The notes: a model not told the origin generated them from the letters alone. A stretch of 64,000 nucleotides of DNA from an uncultured Bacteroides sp. (GCA_959606905.1 CAUHML010000011.1:1-64000), one strand, 5' to 3'; positions 16,693 through 26,407 are shown, numbered from the stretch's first letter. Program-made: numbers and translations.

Positions 16693-18249
16693 ATGCAAAG
16701 AAACATGTTAATAATCATGGTCTTGTCATCAGTGACTTTCGCTCATGCGCAAGACAGCTTATCTATACAAAAAACAGATACTGCCATAAACGGTCAACAG
16801 AGCTCGGAAAATAACATCAGATATCTTCAGTTTCGGAAATCAATGTATCAGGCAAATGCTAACTTCAAAGTTGATAAATTAAATTATGAACCGGAAATTA
16901 CTATCAGTGAATACACAGAAAATGAACTAACTTCCAACTGGTTCATCAACGCCGCCGGAGGAGCAAGCTCTTTTTTAGGCAATCCGTTAGGCTGCGAGGA
17001 TCTATTTGGGCGCATCCGTCCTATACTTCATCTATCTATCGGCAAATGGTTTAGTCCGACCGTAGGCGGAAGAGTAGCTTTCCAAGGTTTCGATTTGAAA
17101 AACCATCTGATTGTTCGGCAAGACTATTATCACATTCACACTGATTTTCTACTGAATATTACGAATATATCCAGAAAAAACAGAAAAAAAGAAACGAAGT
17201 GGCAATTCATCCCGTTTGCAGGAACCGGCATTATTCATAATAATGCCACACACCGACATGCATTCACTCTCAATTATGGAATCCTAAACCATTTACCACT
17301 CAGCAAACGTCTCTCCCTATCGCTGGAAATAGGTGGACTGACTACTTTTGGTGATTTCGATGGTGCTGGCAATGGAAACAAATTCAACGATCATCTTTTC
17401 CATTTATCAGCTGGAATCAGTATTACACTTGGCAGCAAAGGTTGGAACCTCCAACGAAACTCCATAAATGACCTTTTTTCACAAAATTACTCCCTTTCTG
17501 AGGCAAACAAACAACTGGAAAAAGAGAATGGGCAAAAAAGCCAAATTATAGCACAAATGCACAAGATACTCGAAATTGAAGGTTTATTATCACGTCTTCA
17601 AGACGAAATGATAAAATCCAGTCTAGCATTACACGACACTTCCGATTCAGCCAATAATTTATCCTATTATCCTAAAAACGATTATAGTGGTCTAAACTCA
17701 TTACGTCAGCGTTTGTCAACAGCCATAAATGCCACTGAAAAGAACTCATGTGATAGTACCGTTAACCATAATTTCTTATTCAAAAATATAAAATCACAAT
17801 ACCCAACTACAAATAATGATACCTTAACTGGCTTACAAGACTCACTTTCATATACATCACTCAATAGGACACAACATAGTACCCAAGACTACATTACCGA
17901 TATAATGAACACAAATACCTGCATAGGTTCCGCAATACTCTTTTTCTTCCACATCGGTACTTCCACTTTGACGGACAGTTCACAACTAGCCAACATAGAC
18001 GAAATTGCGAGAATCTGTAAGAAATACGATCTCCTGTTAGAAGTAACCGGATATGCCGACAGTGCAACAGGTAATACCATGGATAACTCAATATTAAGTA
18101 ATCAGCGAGCACACTATATAGCATCCGAACTAAAAAAAAGGAATATTTCGGAGCAAGCAATTAAATTATCAGGCAAAGGCGGCGTAAATACCTATTCACC
18201 AGATAAAGTAAACCGTTGTGTGAAAATTGAAATACACCTAAAACATTAA
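16693..18249 (+). CDS. OmpA-family outer-membrane protein with coiled coil
   Basis: A 518-residue protein with a signal peptide (LIIMVLSSVTFAHAQ), an outer-membrane barrel at about 75-255, a coiled coil near 268-310 (LSEANKQLEKENGQKSQ), a long polar linker and a C-terminal OmpA domain (about 420-518) with GYADSATGNTMDNSILSNQR. It anchors the outer membrane to peptidoglycan. It is a paralogue of the protein at 27014-28183, sharing the barrel motif SIGKWFSPTVGGR and the ADSATG segment, but with a linker more than 100 residues longer. It is the only plus-strand gene of region 2. Confidence 0.8.
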   Translation: MQRNMLIIMVLSSVTFAHAQDSLSIQKTDTAINGQQSSENNIRYLQFRKSMYQANANFKVDKLNYEPEITISEYTENELTSNWFINAAGGASSFLGNPLGCEDLFGRIRPILHLSIGKWFSPTVGGRVAFQGFDLKNHLIVRQDYYHIHTDFLLNITNISRKNRKKETKWQFIPFAGTGIIHNNATHRHAFTLNYGILNHLPLSKRLSLSLEIGGLTTFGDFDGAGNGNKFNDHLFHLSAGISITLGSKGWNLQRNSINDLFSQNYSLSEANKQLEKENGQKSQIIAQMHKILEIEGLLSRLQDEMIKSSLALHDTSDSANNLSYYPKNDYSGLNSLRQRLSTAINATEKNSCDSTVNHNFLFKNIKSQYPTTNNDTLTGLQDSLSYTSLNRTQHSTQDYITDIMNTNTCIGSAILFFFHIGTSTLTDSSQLANIDEIARICKKYDLLLEVTGYADSATGNTMDNSILSNQRAHYIASELKKRNISEQAIKLSGKGGVNTYSPDKVNRCVKIEIHLKH

Positions 18250-18293
18250 TTTCCGGTACAATACTAGGAAATCGTGCCATTATTAATATAGAA

Positions 18294-18342
18294 AGAGGCT
18301 TAATTCTCGTTCCTTTTTAAATAGAATTTAGCCTCTTTTTTT
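18294..18342. terminator. Bidirectional terminator between convergent genes
   Basis: AGAGGCT-t-AATTCT pairs with AGAATT-t-AGCCTCT, followed by a T-run on the plus strand and preceded by A-rich sequence. It serves the OmpA gene and the facing phosphoribosyltransferase gene. Confidence 0.85.
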
Positions 18343-18349
18343 CATCGAA

Positions 18350-19174
18350 TCACCAAGAAAATAAAATTTGTTTCCAAACCTTCCACTTAATTTTAGAAAT
18401 AGAAGGAACCAAAAACGTTTTTGCCAAAAAAATAGCACCAATAACTTCCGCACCGGAATTTTTCAAATATTCAGCATAAGTAAACAAACTATGGCCGGTT
18501 GTGAGTAAATCATCCACAATAACAACTTTTCTCCCTTTTACAGCATCACTAATGACATAGTTCGACATTTCATCAACATCACTACGTTTAGAAGCCAAAT
18601 GTTTACATTCTCTATCACTCGTAAAAATAATAAAATTAAATCCTGAACATACACCTGTAAAACTTAAAAAGAAACGATTCAATGAAGAAAAACGTTCACG
18701 ATACCGTTCCTCCGAACTACATGGCATAAACATGATTGTCAGATCACATGCAGGATGCAAAGTTCGAAATACCTGAGCAAAATACTGGGCACAGTTATCC
18801 CTCCCTTCTTTAAATTGATAAACAAGTTGGGTAAAGTGCCATTGCTCCTCTGCAATCCAGCCATGATACCGTTTTGGAAAATAATAATCAGCAAATACAC
18901 ACTTGATTTTATTTCGGTAAAAAGGGATAAGCGGCAGCTCTTTGTCAAACTTTTCCGGACAACTTAACGCATATAACAGAGCAGCATCTTTGTTGCCAGC
19001 TATAAGTGCTTGTTTTGCTCCATATTCTCGCTGTTCACGCCACAGAGCATTTCTTCCATACATAAGTAAAGCCCAACCAGCTTTCTTTCTCCAATATCTA
19101 GCATAAGCAGCAACAGCGCTCAAGATAGCCCAGATTAGCATAAAACCTAAAACAAAATATACTCTCTTTTCCAT
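18350..19174 (-). CDS. Membrane-anchored ComF-like phosphoribosyltransferase
   Basis: The 274-residue protein starts with one membrane helix (VYFVLGFMLIWAILSAVAAYA) followed by basic residues, so the enzyme domain faces the cytosol. The PRPP signature VVIVDDLLTTGHS is near residue 215, and IGAIFLAKTF follows, close to IGGFFLGKTY-type wording in the paralogue at 6612-7178. The region FIIFTSDRECKHLASKR may be the flexible loop. Substrate unknown. A TATCTTTG box lies about 55 bp upstream. The membrane anchor is unusual for ComF-like proteins. Confidence 0.75.
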   Translation of the reverse strand: MEKRVYFVLGFMLIWAILSAVAAYARYWRKKAGWALLMYGRNALWREQREYGAKQALIAGNKDAALLYALSCPEKFDKELPLIPFYRNKIKCVFADYYFPKRYHGWIAEEQWHFTQLVYQFKEGRDNCAQYFAQVFRTLHPACDLTIMFMPCSSEERYRERFSSLNRFFLSFTGVCSGFNFIIFTSDRECKHLASKRSDVDEMSNYVISDAVKGRKVVIVDDLLTTGHSLFTYAEYLKNSGAEVIGAIFLAKTFLVPSISKIKWKVWKQILFSW

Positions 19175-19228
19175 AGAATAACAGTTATCGAAAAATCATT
19201 CACTCAATTTCATATCTAAAAATATCGT

Positions 19229-19236
19229 CAAAGATA
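19229..19236 (-). promoter_or_regulatory. Candidate -7 box for the 18350-19174 gene
   Basis: On the minus strand this reads TATCTTTG, an exact fit to the Bacteroides -7 consensus TAnnTTTG, 55 bp before the start codon. No TTTG at the ideal -33 spacing was found. The rest of the gap 19175-19772 shows no credible gene; a partial GCATC promoter-like motif lies at 19321-19336 on the minus strand. Confidence 0.4.
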
Positions 19237-19772
19237 CATCAATAATTTTCCTAAAAGCTAATCAAAACAAAGAGAAATACAGGATTCATCAAAAATCATT
19301 GAGACATTGAAAGTAATGTACTGATGCAGAAAAATTAAAACGGTATCACGATTCACATCGAAATACCGTCTCACAAAACAAAATAAAACACGACAAAACT
19401 ACTATTAAACCTATAAGATAGTCACTTTTGACATATATAGGCTCCATCAATGAATATTCTCATACACATAATGGACATCAGATTAATTTAAGGCTTTATA
19501 TACACAAAGATAAGCTTTTATTAATCAGAATCGCGGATAATATATCAACTAATAGAAGAATATTAACAAATCTTTCATTTATGGATATTTGTGGACCACA
19601 TTTTCATACATTTACAGTAAATACCGATATTAGAAAAATCATATAAAATCATTTTTATATGCCAAACTCCGAATACACCTATTTATCTACTAAAATACTT
19701 TCTTTGTATATGAATCAAAAAAAGCCATCGGAATACACCGACAGCCTTTATCTCGCCAAGAAAAAGAAACAA

Positions 19773-19949
19773 CTATTTCTTACTTGCATCCAAAGATACT
19801 TTACGGAATTCTTTCATTAGCTTTTCAATTTCCAAAGAAGCTTTGCGGGCGCGTTGACCAGCCGCCTTATTACCTTTTTCGGATTGCAAAGTAGCATCTT
19901 CATGGAAAGTTGCATAAACTTCCTGCATCTTATTCAAAATCTCATTCAT
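19773..19949 (-). CDS. Histone H1-like DNA-binding protein
   Basis: A 58-residue frame starting MNEILNKMQEVYATF and ending in VSLDASKK. The central NKAAGQRARKASLEIEKLMK is the hallmark of the small Bacteroidetes proteins related to chlamydial histone H1-like Hc1: basic, helical and without other domains. It probably binds DNA and contributes to nucleoid structure. It lies alone on the minus strand between the phosphoribosyltransferase and ArdC genes. Confidence 0.85.
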   Translation of the reverse strand: MNEILNKMQEVYATFHEDATLQSEKGNKAAGQRARKASLEIEKLMKEFRKVSLDASKK

Positions 19950-20062
19950 ATTACTTTATATTTAAATTCAAGCAAAAATAGGCATTATATCGTACATCAA
20001 CAATAGATCACTTTCATTTCCGCATCCTGATATTCATTTTCCTATATACAAACATTCATTTT

Positions 20063-22627
20063 TCACATTCTAATCCCAGTTCTTTCCTGTTCCTGTTTCG
20101 GTAAGGATAGATAATCAGCAAAATAAGTATTAGCCAAGCTAAGCTCCGAGGCTACTCCCTCTTGGAACTGCACCCAATCCAGATCAGTTATTTTTTCACT
20201 CACAACTGGTTTGCCGTCTATATCCGCCGCAATCCATCGTTCATGATGTTCTCCCCTTTCCTCTATACGCACATTGGACAGACGAGGTAATTTGCCTGCC
20301 AAATCCGCCAGTACATTTCTCTGTAAAATAAGAATAGAATCAGAGTTTTTCATGCCATCCGCATAAATGAAAGAGCGAAATATCACTTCCTCCTTTTCTT
20401 TCGGTTTTTCAAAAGTATGCCAGTGCGGAGGAATAACAACACGTCCCTGTCCATCCTGTAATCCCCACAACTCACCATTACTCTGAAAAGCATACAATCC
20501 AAGATGCACCTCTTCCTTATCTTTGACAGTATCAACCTTTCCCCTATCTGAAATCGTTTCATCTTTCTCAGAAACAGAATCTACAGATACGGATTTATGT
20601 GATTCCGGCAAATTCAAATACTCTTTCAAAGACATATTTACCTTGTCTGTAATAACCCGAATCGGATAAAACCTGTCCTTCTCTTGAAACAAATCATACA
20701 GACTACTAACCATTGTATAATAAATACCACTTTCCTTATCATATATAATATTTCCATAATCCGCATACGACTTCAGCAATTCAGAGTCCTTCAGTTCCAG
20801 CACAAAATTTAGATCAAACACATCAGAGTCCTTTTCCAATACAAAAACAGCCTTCGCTTCACCATCAATCAGAATATCCCTTCTCACATTCCCTGTATCA
20901 GCATACCGGTATGGCGGAGCGGTAAAAGTAATTCTTCCTAAAGGATCAACCTTATCATCCTTTGACAAGAGCCGTCTGCGCAGTTCCGTCATATACCCCA
21001 AATCATCTTCAATACCAAACTTCTCCCCTACCTCCACAAAAGGACGAAAAATAGAACAATGATGATCCATTACACCTATCCTGCACTGATTTTCTGTAAT
21101 AGCTTTAACTAGATGATATCCATCAGTCGAAAAAAATCTCAAATCCCATTTCACATCTCCCACAATTCCTTGCTCCCTCAACCAATTTGGATCATTTCTT
21201 TTCAGTTCAAACTCCTCCGTAAATTGTTGATTTAATACAGATGAATAATTATCAATCAAATGCCCCTCAAAATAGTCCCCGCAATTCACAATTTTACTCA
21301 GGGTTTCAGAATCCAAGTTATCATACACACACTCTAGTGCATGATCGAAGTAGCATTTATCTACCCGTACAACCCTGTCAACAGGCTTAGATACATCAAT
21401 CAAATTCCCTGTATCCTTATCATAGAAATTACCATGAAGAAAATTATAGACTGCATCCCGGGACTCGTTATCCAGCATGTGGAATTCAGACACTGCTCCG
21501 TCAGGAATTCCCGTCATTGGTAATGGCTCAGCCATTTTCCCAACAGTTCCGTTCTCCAACAAGCGACTATTGATAAGGTTAATCCTATCATTAACCATTG
21601 CTGTTGCACGCTTTACATCCAATAAAATGCTCTTGATAAATGTAGGCGACTCCTTCAGTTCCTCTAACCAGCTTTTCAAATAGGCGCAACTGTCCTCTTT
21701 AATTGTTTTGCAGAGTCCGTGCTCCTGCATCACCAATGCACTTCCGAGTTCGGCAACCAACTCCTCTTTTGAGTATTCAGGCGAACCAAAATAACTAATC
21801 GGAGAAAACCGATCTAATCTTTGCTTTGCACCAGTTGAGTGAATCATCTCATGCAGTTCTGTCCCGTAAAATGATTCCGCATCATAAAACTGCTCTTTTT
21901 CGGGAATTACAATCTCATCTCTTGAAATAGAATAATAAGCATTATCCTGATGTTGGAGGCGAATAGGGCACAACCATTCATTATTCCGGACCATTTCATC
22001 CATAGCCGGAAAACAATAACCGTCCGCAGACAATTCAGGAGGCAAAGCTACATTCTCAGCCATAAGCTTTGCATATAACTCCGGTCTTGCCTGTTGAATA
22101 TTTGTCTGTGCCACGTTAAATACATTATACACCTGCATATTGGGATATACTGTATATTCTTTCTGCTCATCCTTCGATAAATTCCTGTAATCTTCTATTT
22201 TTATTCTCTGCCTTGTTTCAGTATGAAGCACATTAAAAATAGTCAAAAAAACAGGAAAGCTCTTTGCCCCTTTCAGTACCGACACCTCCGATAATGGCTG
22301 TCCCTCTTCATCCGTTAACCGTTTCCCTTCCTTGGCAGGTCCCTTATAATTTAGCCCGCGTACCTGGTCGAACGTCATAAACACTGGTATCTTGTATTTC
22401 TCATTCTCACATTGCAAGTAAAGCATCAATGCATTCATACCATTGTACTTCCTGCCTGACAGATTCTTAGGCCAACTCAAGGTGTTTTCCGTAAACCAAG
22501 GTTTCTTCCAATCAGACTGGATTGATTCTATTTTCTGAATAACCATCTCAGCAAAACGTTCCAAAGCCCGATCCTCCGCACTACGCCCGTCTAACGCGGC
22601 GTAGTGATTCTTAAATTTCTTAGCCAT
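20063..22627 (-). CDS. ArdC-like antirestriction / zincin protein, 854 residues
   Basis: The N-terminal 120 residues match the ArdC single-stranded DNA-binding domain (IESIQSDWKKPWFTENT, SGRKYNGMNALML). A zinc-metallopeptidase domain follows, with an HExxH motif in ELHEMIHSTG near residue 257. The remaining 500 or so residues are unlike classical ArdC (about 300 residues) and have no clear assignment; they look like repeated small alpha-beta modules found in large mobile-element proteins. ArdC proteins protect entering single-stranded DNA from restriction. The upstream gene, 12 bp away, encodes a double OB-fold protein, so the two probably act together on transferred DNA. Confidence 0.8.
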   Translation of the reverse strand: MAKKFKNHYAALDGRSAEDRALERFAEMVIQKIESIQSDWKKPWFTENTLSWPKNLSGRKYNGMNALMLYLQCENEKYKIPVFMTFDQVRGLNYKGPAKEGKRLTDEEGQPLSEVSVLKGAKSFPVFLTIFNVLHTETRQRIKIEDYRNLSKDEQKEYTVYPNMQVYNVFNVAQTNIQQARPELYAKLMAENVALPPELSADGYCFPAMDEMVRNNEWLCPIRLQHQDNAYYSISRDEIVIPEKEQFYDAESFYGTELHEMIHSTGAKQRLDRFSPISYFGSPEYSKEELVAELGSALVMQEHGLCKTIKEDSCAYLKSWLEELKESPTFIKSILLDVKRATAMVNDRINLINSRLLENGTVGKMAEPLPMTGIPDGAVSEFHMLDNESRDAVYNFLHGNFYDKDTGNLIDVSKPVDRVVRVDKCYFDHALECVYDNLDSETLSKIVNCGDYFEGHLIDNYSSVLNQQFTEEFELKRNDPNWLREQGIVGDVKWDLRFFSTDGYHLVKAITENQCRIGVMDHHCSIFRPFVEVGEKFGIEDDLGYMTELRRRLLSKDDKVDPLGRITFTAPPYRYADTGNVRRDILIDGEAKAVFVLEKDSDVFDLNFVLELKDSELLKSYADYGNIIYDKESGIYYTMVSSLYDLFQEKDRFYPIRVITDKVNMSLKEYLNLPESHKSVSVDSVSEKDETISDRGKVDTVKDKEEVHLGLYAFQSNGELWGLQDGQGRVVIPPHWHTFEKPKEKEEVIFRSFIYADGMKNSDSILILQRNVLADLAGKLPRLSNVRIEERGEHHERWIAADIDGKPVVSEKITDLDWVQFQEGVASELSLANTYFADYLSLPKQEQERTGIRM

Positions 22628-22639
22628 GACGAATTTGAG

Positions 22640-23251
22640 TTATTCTTTTCCTGCTTTTTCTTTTACCCAGCGTGTCACCTCTCTAAAACGACATCCTAAG
22701 CTCAAATGGTCATTGTAGAAAAGCATATCCAAAGTACCCGTTAAATGAATACCGTTGCCCTTCTTTAGAAAGTCCTCTATCTCACCAGAAAAGCGGATAA
22801 AACGTACCCAAATGAACACACGTTCCTCCCCGGACATCTCGCTACTATAACCTGAGAAGTACATATATTTGTTACCATGCTTATCATCTTTTATTTCGGG
22901 AACAGTACCTACCTTACCATAAAACTCTATTTCACCTGCAATACATTCAGGTCTTGTATTGTCAACAAATTCGATGGTATCGGCAGTAAGGTTTAGATAA
23001 ATATCCTCCTTGCTTTTATGGAAATTCAATATTCCAGTTATTTCCACTGAAGTTCCAATCAAATATTGCTTCAGTTCTTCCAGAGTCCCTCCCTTTTTTC
23101 GGACAGATATCCAACAATCTTTAGTGTTTCCTACGCCAACAGGCAAACTGACTTTGACAGAGAAGTTAGTATAAAGTTCACCTTTTTTATTAGGACGAAG
23201 TGTAGCGATATGACAAATTCTACCACATAAAGTAACATTTCCTTTAATCAT
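22640..23251 (-). CDS. Double OB-fold SSB-like protein
   Basis: The 203 residues contain two consecutive OB-fold-like halves: residues 1-95 (GNVTLCGRICHIATL ... VEITGILNFHKSKEDIYLNL) and 105-195 (GEIEFYGKVGTVPEI ... IHLTGTLDMLFYNDHLSL). The tandem arrangement and the lack of an acidic tail differ from ordinary SSB. It lies directly upstream of the ArdC-like gene in the same unit. A role in protecting single-stranded DNA is inferred. It starts with ATG after an A-rich leader. Confidence 0.65.
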   Translation of the reverse strand: MIKGNVTLCGRICHIATLRPNKKGELYTNFSVKVSLPVGVGNTKDCWISVRKKGGTLEELKQYLIGTSVEITGILNFHKSKEDIYLNLTADTIEFVDNTRPECIAGEIEFYGKVGTVPEIKDDKHGNKYMYFSGYSSEMSGEERVFIWVRFIRFSGEIEDFLKKGNGIHLTGTLDMLFYNDHLSLGCRFREVTRWVKEKAGKE

Positions 23252-23427
23252 TTTCTTCTATTATTTTAGATGACAGTCTCATAACAGCACTATCACATGA
23301 CAAGCTGCATTGACCGACTGAATCCTGCCCGAAGAAAAGATACAGGGTATAGATACTAAGAATTGAACATTGGACTCAAAAGTAGAACTATTTCCTGGAA
23401 TAAACACTAATAACTGTACTAATAAAA

Positions 23428-23462
23428 CAAAAAAAATTCGCCCCATCCCGCTGGATGGAGCG
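23428..23462 (-). terminator. Intrinsic terminator on the minus strand
   Basis: On the minus strand, CGCTCCATCC pairs with GGATGGGGCG (one wobble), followed by a run of eight T. It ends the transcript of the 23572-25943 gene group and separates it from the ArdC unit. It also lies inside a 67-codon open frame (23279-23482), which argues against that frame. The gap 23252-23571 holds nothing else. Confidence 0.85.
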
Positions 23463-23571
23463 AACATTCTTATTTTCTTCATAGAGAAATCATAGGGCTA
23501 TCTATGCCCAAACACAAACAAAACAAACAAAATCTAGGGGAAAGGGGTTTCTATAGTTTATATGTATATTA

Positions 23572-23892
23572 TTAATTATCAAAATAATTCACTTCAGTCT
23601 CAGATAATTCATCCTCCATGGGATATAGTTTAATCCGAAATAAAGAACCCATCCAGTTACTTGCCAGTCTATTATATTCCTTGACAAACTCTCTTTGTAT
23701 GCGCAAAATCAAAGTAGGAGGATTTATTCCTTTCTGGATATAAGATTCATCCACAAAAGTTATATATTCATTCACTTTATGTCGTAACCGGAAACATTTA
23801 ATGGCAAACCATATAATGTACCCTATAGGTATACTTACTAAAATAATTATTAGCATATATAGCCAGCACAATGGATGTGATAGTAATAACAT
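23572..23892 (-). CDS. Small single-span membrane protein
   Basis: The 106-residue product has one or two N-terminal hydrophobic segments (LYMLIIILVSIPIGYIIWFAI) followed by an RLRHK basic stretch and a soluble, acidic C-terminal part (LSETEVNYFDN). No family is recognised. It is 16 bp downstream of the thioredoxin-fold lipoprotein gene and last before the terminator. Confidence 0.6.
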   Translation of the reverse strand: MLLLSHPLCWLYMLIIILVSIPIGYIIWFAIKCFRLRHKVNEYITFVDESYIQKGINPPTLILRIQREFVKEYNRLASNWMGSLFRIKLYPMEDELSETEVNYFDN

Positions 23893-23908
23893 AATCTTTA
23901 TTTTTCAA

Positions 23909-24892
23909 TTAATTGTTTATAAGCATCTGTAACCAAGATTCAATCTGTTCGATAGGGGCATCCTTCATAATAACCCTTTTGTCTTTATCAAGTAGATAAA
24001 ATGTTGGAATTGCTTTCAGATCATATAACTCTTTATTGTAAATAACCTGTCCGGCATCATAACTATTAATCATCATTGAAGGATAATCTCCTCGTCTCCA
24101 CAAAGGAATATCGGCATCTGGATAAATCGCTAAAACACTGAGATATGGAACCGCATGTTCTTTTGTAAAGTAGTTAAATATCGGAGAATCTTTAATATAA
24201 TTCTTCGCTCGTTTACAATCATGACAATCCGGATTATTAAAAAAAAGAATGATATAATCAGCTTTGATAGATGACATTTTATAACTAGTGCCTGTTGACA
24301 AAGTATATACGAAGTCTTTTGCAATACTACCCGGACGATTCTTCAGCGCCATTTTCAGTTGAAACCTTGGACGAACTTTATAGGTCTCCTCCAATTGGGA
24401 AGATGAAACAATGGCATTGAGGACAGGAATATAAAAGTCTTCATTGCGAAATGGAGAATTAGGATCATAAAGATATTTCTCAGTCAGTTTCATAAAATGA
24501 AGAAACATGCCTTTATCTACAGAAGCAGACCTCATAAGGCCGGTCATAGCTTTTTGCCCTTTCGCAACAGGGACATAGGATAACACATCCAGAAAGTCAA
24601 CAAATATCTGTTCGACTATTTCAGGCTTGGCGATTTGCGTTGTATCGCTAAAATCATAGTTTTCCCAAAAATGTTCTACCAAATAGGCTGCACGATCTTC
24701 GTATGAAGTAAGAGCATACGGAATATCAGGTAGAGTAAATGTCTTTTCTTCACGAAATGCTTCGGCTTGTTTTTGATTGCTTTGAGCATGGGAACAGCCG
24801 GTTTCTCCGCAAATGAATACCAACGCAAGCAAAATACCAGCACCTATTCTTGGTAATATCATCTTTAATGTCATGCTTTCAGTTTTTACCAT
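23909..24892 (-). CDS. Thioredoxin-fold lipoprotein (DUF5106-like)
   Basis: The chain of up to 327 residues starts with a signal sequence (ILLALVFICGETGCSHA), with a likely lipobox cysteine near residue 33. A helical domain at about 50-180 resembles DUF5106. From about 190 there is a thioredoxin-like fold with the redox-type pair CHDC near residue 221 and a cis-Pro-like AIPTFYLL near 295. It would act in the periplasm as a thiol-disulfide protein. The internal ATG at codon 7 is an equally plausible start. It follows the 24906-25280 gene by 13 bp. Confidence 0.75.
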   Translation of the reverse strand: MVKTESMTLKMILPRIGAGILLALVFICGETGCSHAQSNQKQAEAFREEKTFTLPDIPYALTSYEDRAAYLVEHFWENYDFSDTTQIAKPEIVEQIFVDFLDVLSYVPVAKGQKAMTGLMRSASVDKGMFLHFMKLTEKYLYDPNSPFRNEDFYIPVLNAIVSSSQLEETYKVRPRFQLKMALKNRPGSIAKDFVYTLSTGTSYKMSSIKADYIILFFNNPDCHDCKRAKNYIKDSPIFNYFTKEHAVPYLSVLAIYPDADIPLWRRGDYPSMMINSYDAGQVIYNKELYDLKAIPTFYLLDKDKRVIMKDAPIEQIESWLQMLINN

Positions 24893-24905
24893 CTAAATAT
24901 TCGCA

Positions 24906-25280
24906 TTATTTACAGAAGATTTTACGAATACATTCTATAAACTTATCATAAGATTTCCCCTGAGCATTTTTCAAGTTATCAAACTCCAACTTCCACTGGA
25001 AGCAACGGATCGGATCATCAAGAACCACTGTAATCAACTCATCACCTACCATAGTATTTGGTCCAGAAAGCCTTTCTACCACAGCCTGAAGTGAAAGTTG
25101 AGTATAGAAAAAAGCAGTTCCCAATTTTTTCTTGGTTTCTTCCAATTTAGTATTCAACAGCCGTGTTAGCAGATAGGCTGAGAACTCGTATGAATAGCAC
25201 GAACTGTCCTCTTCATTAATATATAAATATATTTTATATGAATTATGTCGCTCTTTCTCCAAGATTTTTTTCAGGACCAT
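24906..25280 (-). CDS. Small protein of the EFSAYL family, copy 1
   Basis: I know no name for this family. The 124-residue soluble protein has the motif IYLYINEEDSSCYSYEFSAY near residues 17-36, shared in form with the 129-residue protein at 46942-47331 (IYLY-x2-EED-x2-C-x2-YEFSAYL). Downstream, both have a helical stretch and an aromatic R-x-(F)-W-K/R-EFD segment. One copy lies beside an OMP barrel and a redox lipoprotein, the other inside the fimbrial operon. A role in surface-protein export or assembly is a guess. Confidence 0.65.
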   Translation of the reverse strand: MVLKKILEKERHNSYKIYLYINEEDSSCYSYEFSAYLLTRLLNTKLEETKKKLGTAFFYTQLSLQAVVERLSGPNTMVGDELITVVLDDPIRCFQWKLEFDNLKNAQGKSYDKFIECIRKIFCK

Positions 25281-25403
25281 AATGATGATGATTTTAAATT
25301 AAATAAGCATGGAATACAAACCCGCTCCATACTGTCAAATATTCTTTTCCTATGCATAGAACGTCCGGCAGTGACGGAGCGGATCTTGGTTAGAGAGAGA
25401 GAG

Positions 25404-25943
25404 TTAGAATGAATAGAAAAATCCGAATTTTAAATCGGATGAAGCCAAACTTAATCCGAATCCTTCACCTCCACTGTTAAAATGGTCCTTTTTGTATCCC
25501 AAATAACCTACGCTTGTCAGAAAACTGAAACGGTCGTTTATTTTAACCGCCAGTCCTGGAGACAACCCTATTTGGAATCCATCTGCGTCACCAGCTGCAA
25601 TGCCGAAGCCTCCATCTACAAACAATGTCAAAATACCACTGCTGTAATACTTATAGCGTGCATAAGGAGCAATGACAAACACGTCATTATTAGCCTTATC
25701 ACCATTCAATTTAGTACTAAATGATTCATAACCCAAACTAGCGCCCAACGACCATTTAGCATTAAAATCATAACCAAACTCTGGAGCAATAGAGAAATGA
25801 TTTGTCTTACTGCCGTTATCAGCCTTATCATGCCAATAACCGACTTTTCCACCTAGCCACCAGCCACTATTTTGAGCCTTAGCTGTATCCACTACAAATA
25901 AACCAATAATTATAACAACGATTAATACAAAAATTTTCTTCAT
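25404..25943 (-). CDS. Outer-membrane beta-barrel protein, OmpX-like size
   Basis: The 179-residue protein has a signal peptide (VLIVVIIIGLFVVDTAKAQ), then alternating amphipathic strands (GWWLGGKVGYWHDK, FSIAPEFGYDF, VFVIAPYARYKYY) and a C-terminal phenylalanine (DLKFGFFYSF), as expected for an eight-strand barrel inserted by BAM. Function unknown. It is followed by a long intergenic stretch and the 25280 gene, and preceded by the recombinase-like gene at 25977. Confidence 0.8.
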   Translation of the reverse strand: MKKIFVLIVVIIIGLFVVDTAKAQNSGWWLGGKVGYWHDKADNGSKTNHFSIAPEFGYDFNAKWSLGASLGYESFSTKLNGDKANNDVFVIAPYARYKYYSSGILTLFVDGGFGIAAGDADGFQIGLSPGLAVKINDRFSFLTSVGYLGYKKDHFNSGGEGFGLSLASSDLKFGFFYSF

Positions 25944-25976
25944 CTTCTTTTTATATAAATTGATTAATAAACAACA

Positions 25977-26336
25977 TCAATTGGCAGCAGGATTCATTAC
26001 CTGCTCATGACGCACTAAGCGCTTGGCAAGTATTTGAAGCAAAGGCAATTCATCCGGCTGTATAACATATACACTTTTATTATACAGACATACCGTAATA
26101 CCTTTTTCTAGTACCTTTTCAAGCATATTCAGAACGGCTTTTGTCTGCTTACTATACTTCACATCGGCAAGCACAACAAGCGCATCGCCTTCTTTAAGTT
26201 GCCCGGTTATATCTTCCGATCTATTCACGATAATAACCCGATCCACAGTAATGCCGATCTCATTAAATTTGTCTGTATAATACTGGTACTCTTCTTTATT
26301 GTTTGCCATAGCAAACGGTATTATTCCGTAATTCAT
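25977..26336 (-). CDS. Degenerate serine-recombinase-like (resolvase fold) protein
   Basis: The 119 residues follow the outline of a resolvase N-terminal domain: a first strand (MNYGIIPFAMANNKEEYQYY), DKFNEIGITVDRVII, then LKEGDALVVLADVKYSKQT and VLNMLEKVLEKGITVCLY, where active enzymes have GDTLVV-x-LDRLGRS and a helix ending GV. The catalytic serine after the first strand is not present and the DNA-binding domain is missing. It is therefore unlikely to recombine DNA and may have a regulatory or structural job. The resemblance is by eye. Confidence 0.5.
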   Translation of the reverse strand: MNYGIIPFAMANNKEEYQYYTDKFNEIGITVDRVIIVNRSEDITGQLKEGDALVVLADVKYSKQTKAVLNMLEKVLEKGITVCLYNKSVYVIQPDELPLLQILAKRLVRHEQVMNPAAN

Positions 26337-26407
26337 AGTGTATATATGTTTGCGTAATATTTTATTTCAGTCAATAATAGATTCTATGATAACCAGCCAT
26401 TGAATAA

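Noticed and set aside
19428..19646. Frame of 72 codons, plus strand
   Set aside because: It starts with TTG, has no ribosome site and no recognisable features.
23279..23482. Frame of 67 codons, minus strand
   Set aside because: A clear intrinsic terminator (23428-23462) lies within its first codons.
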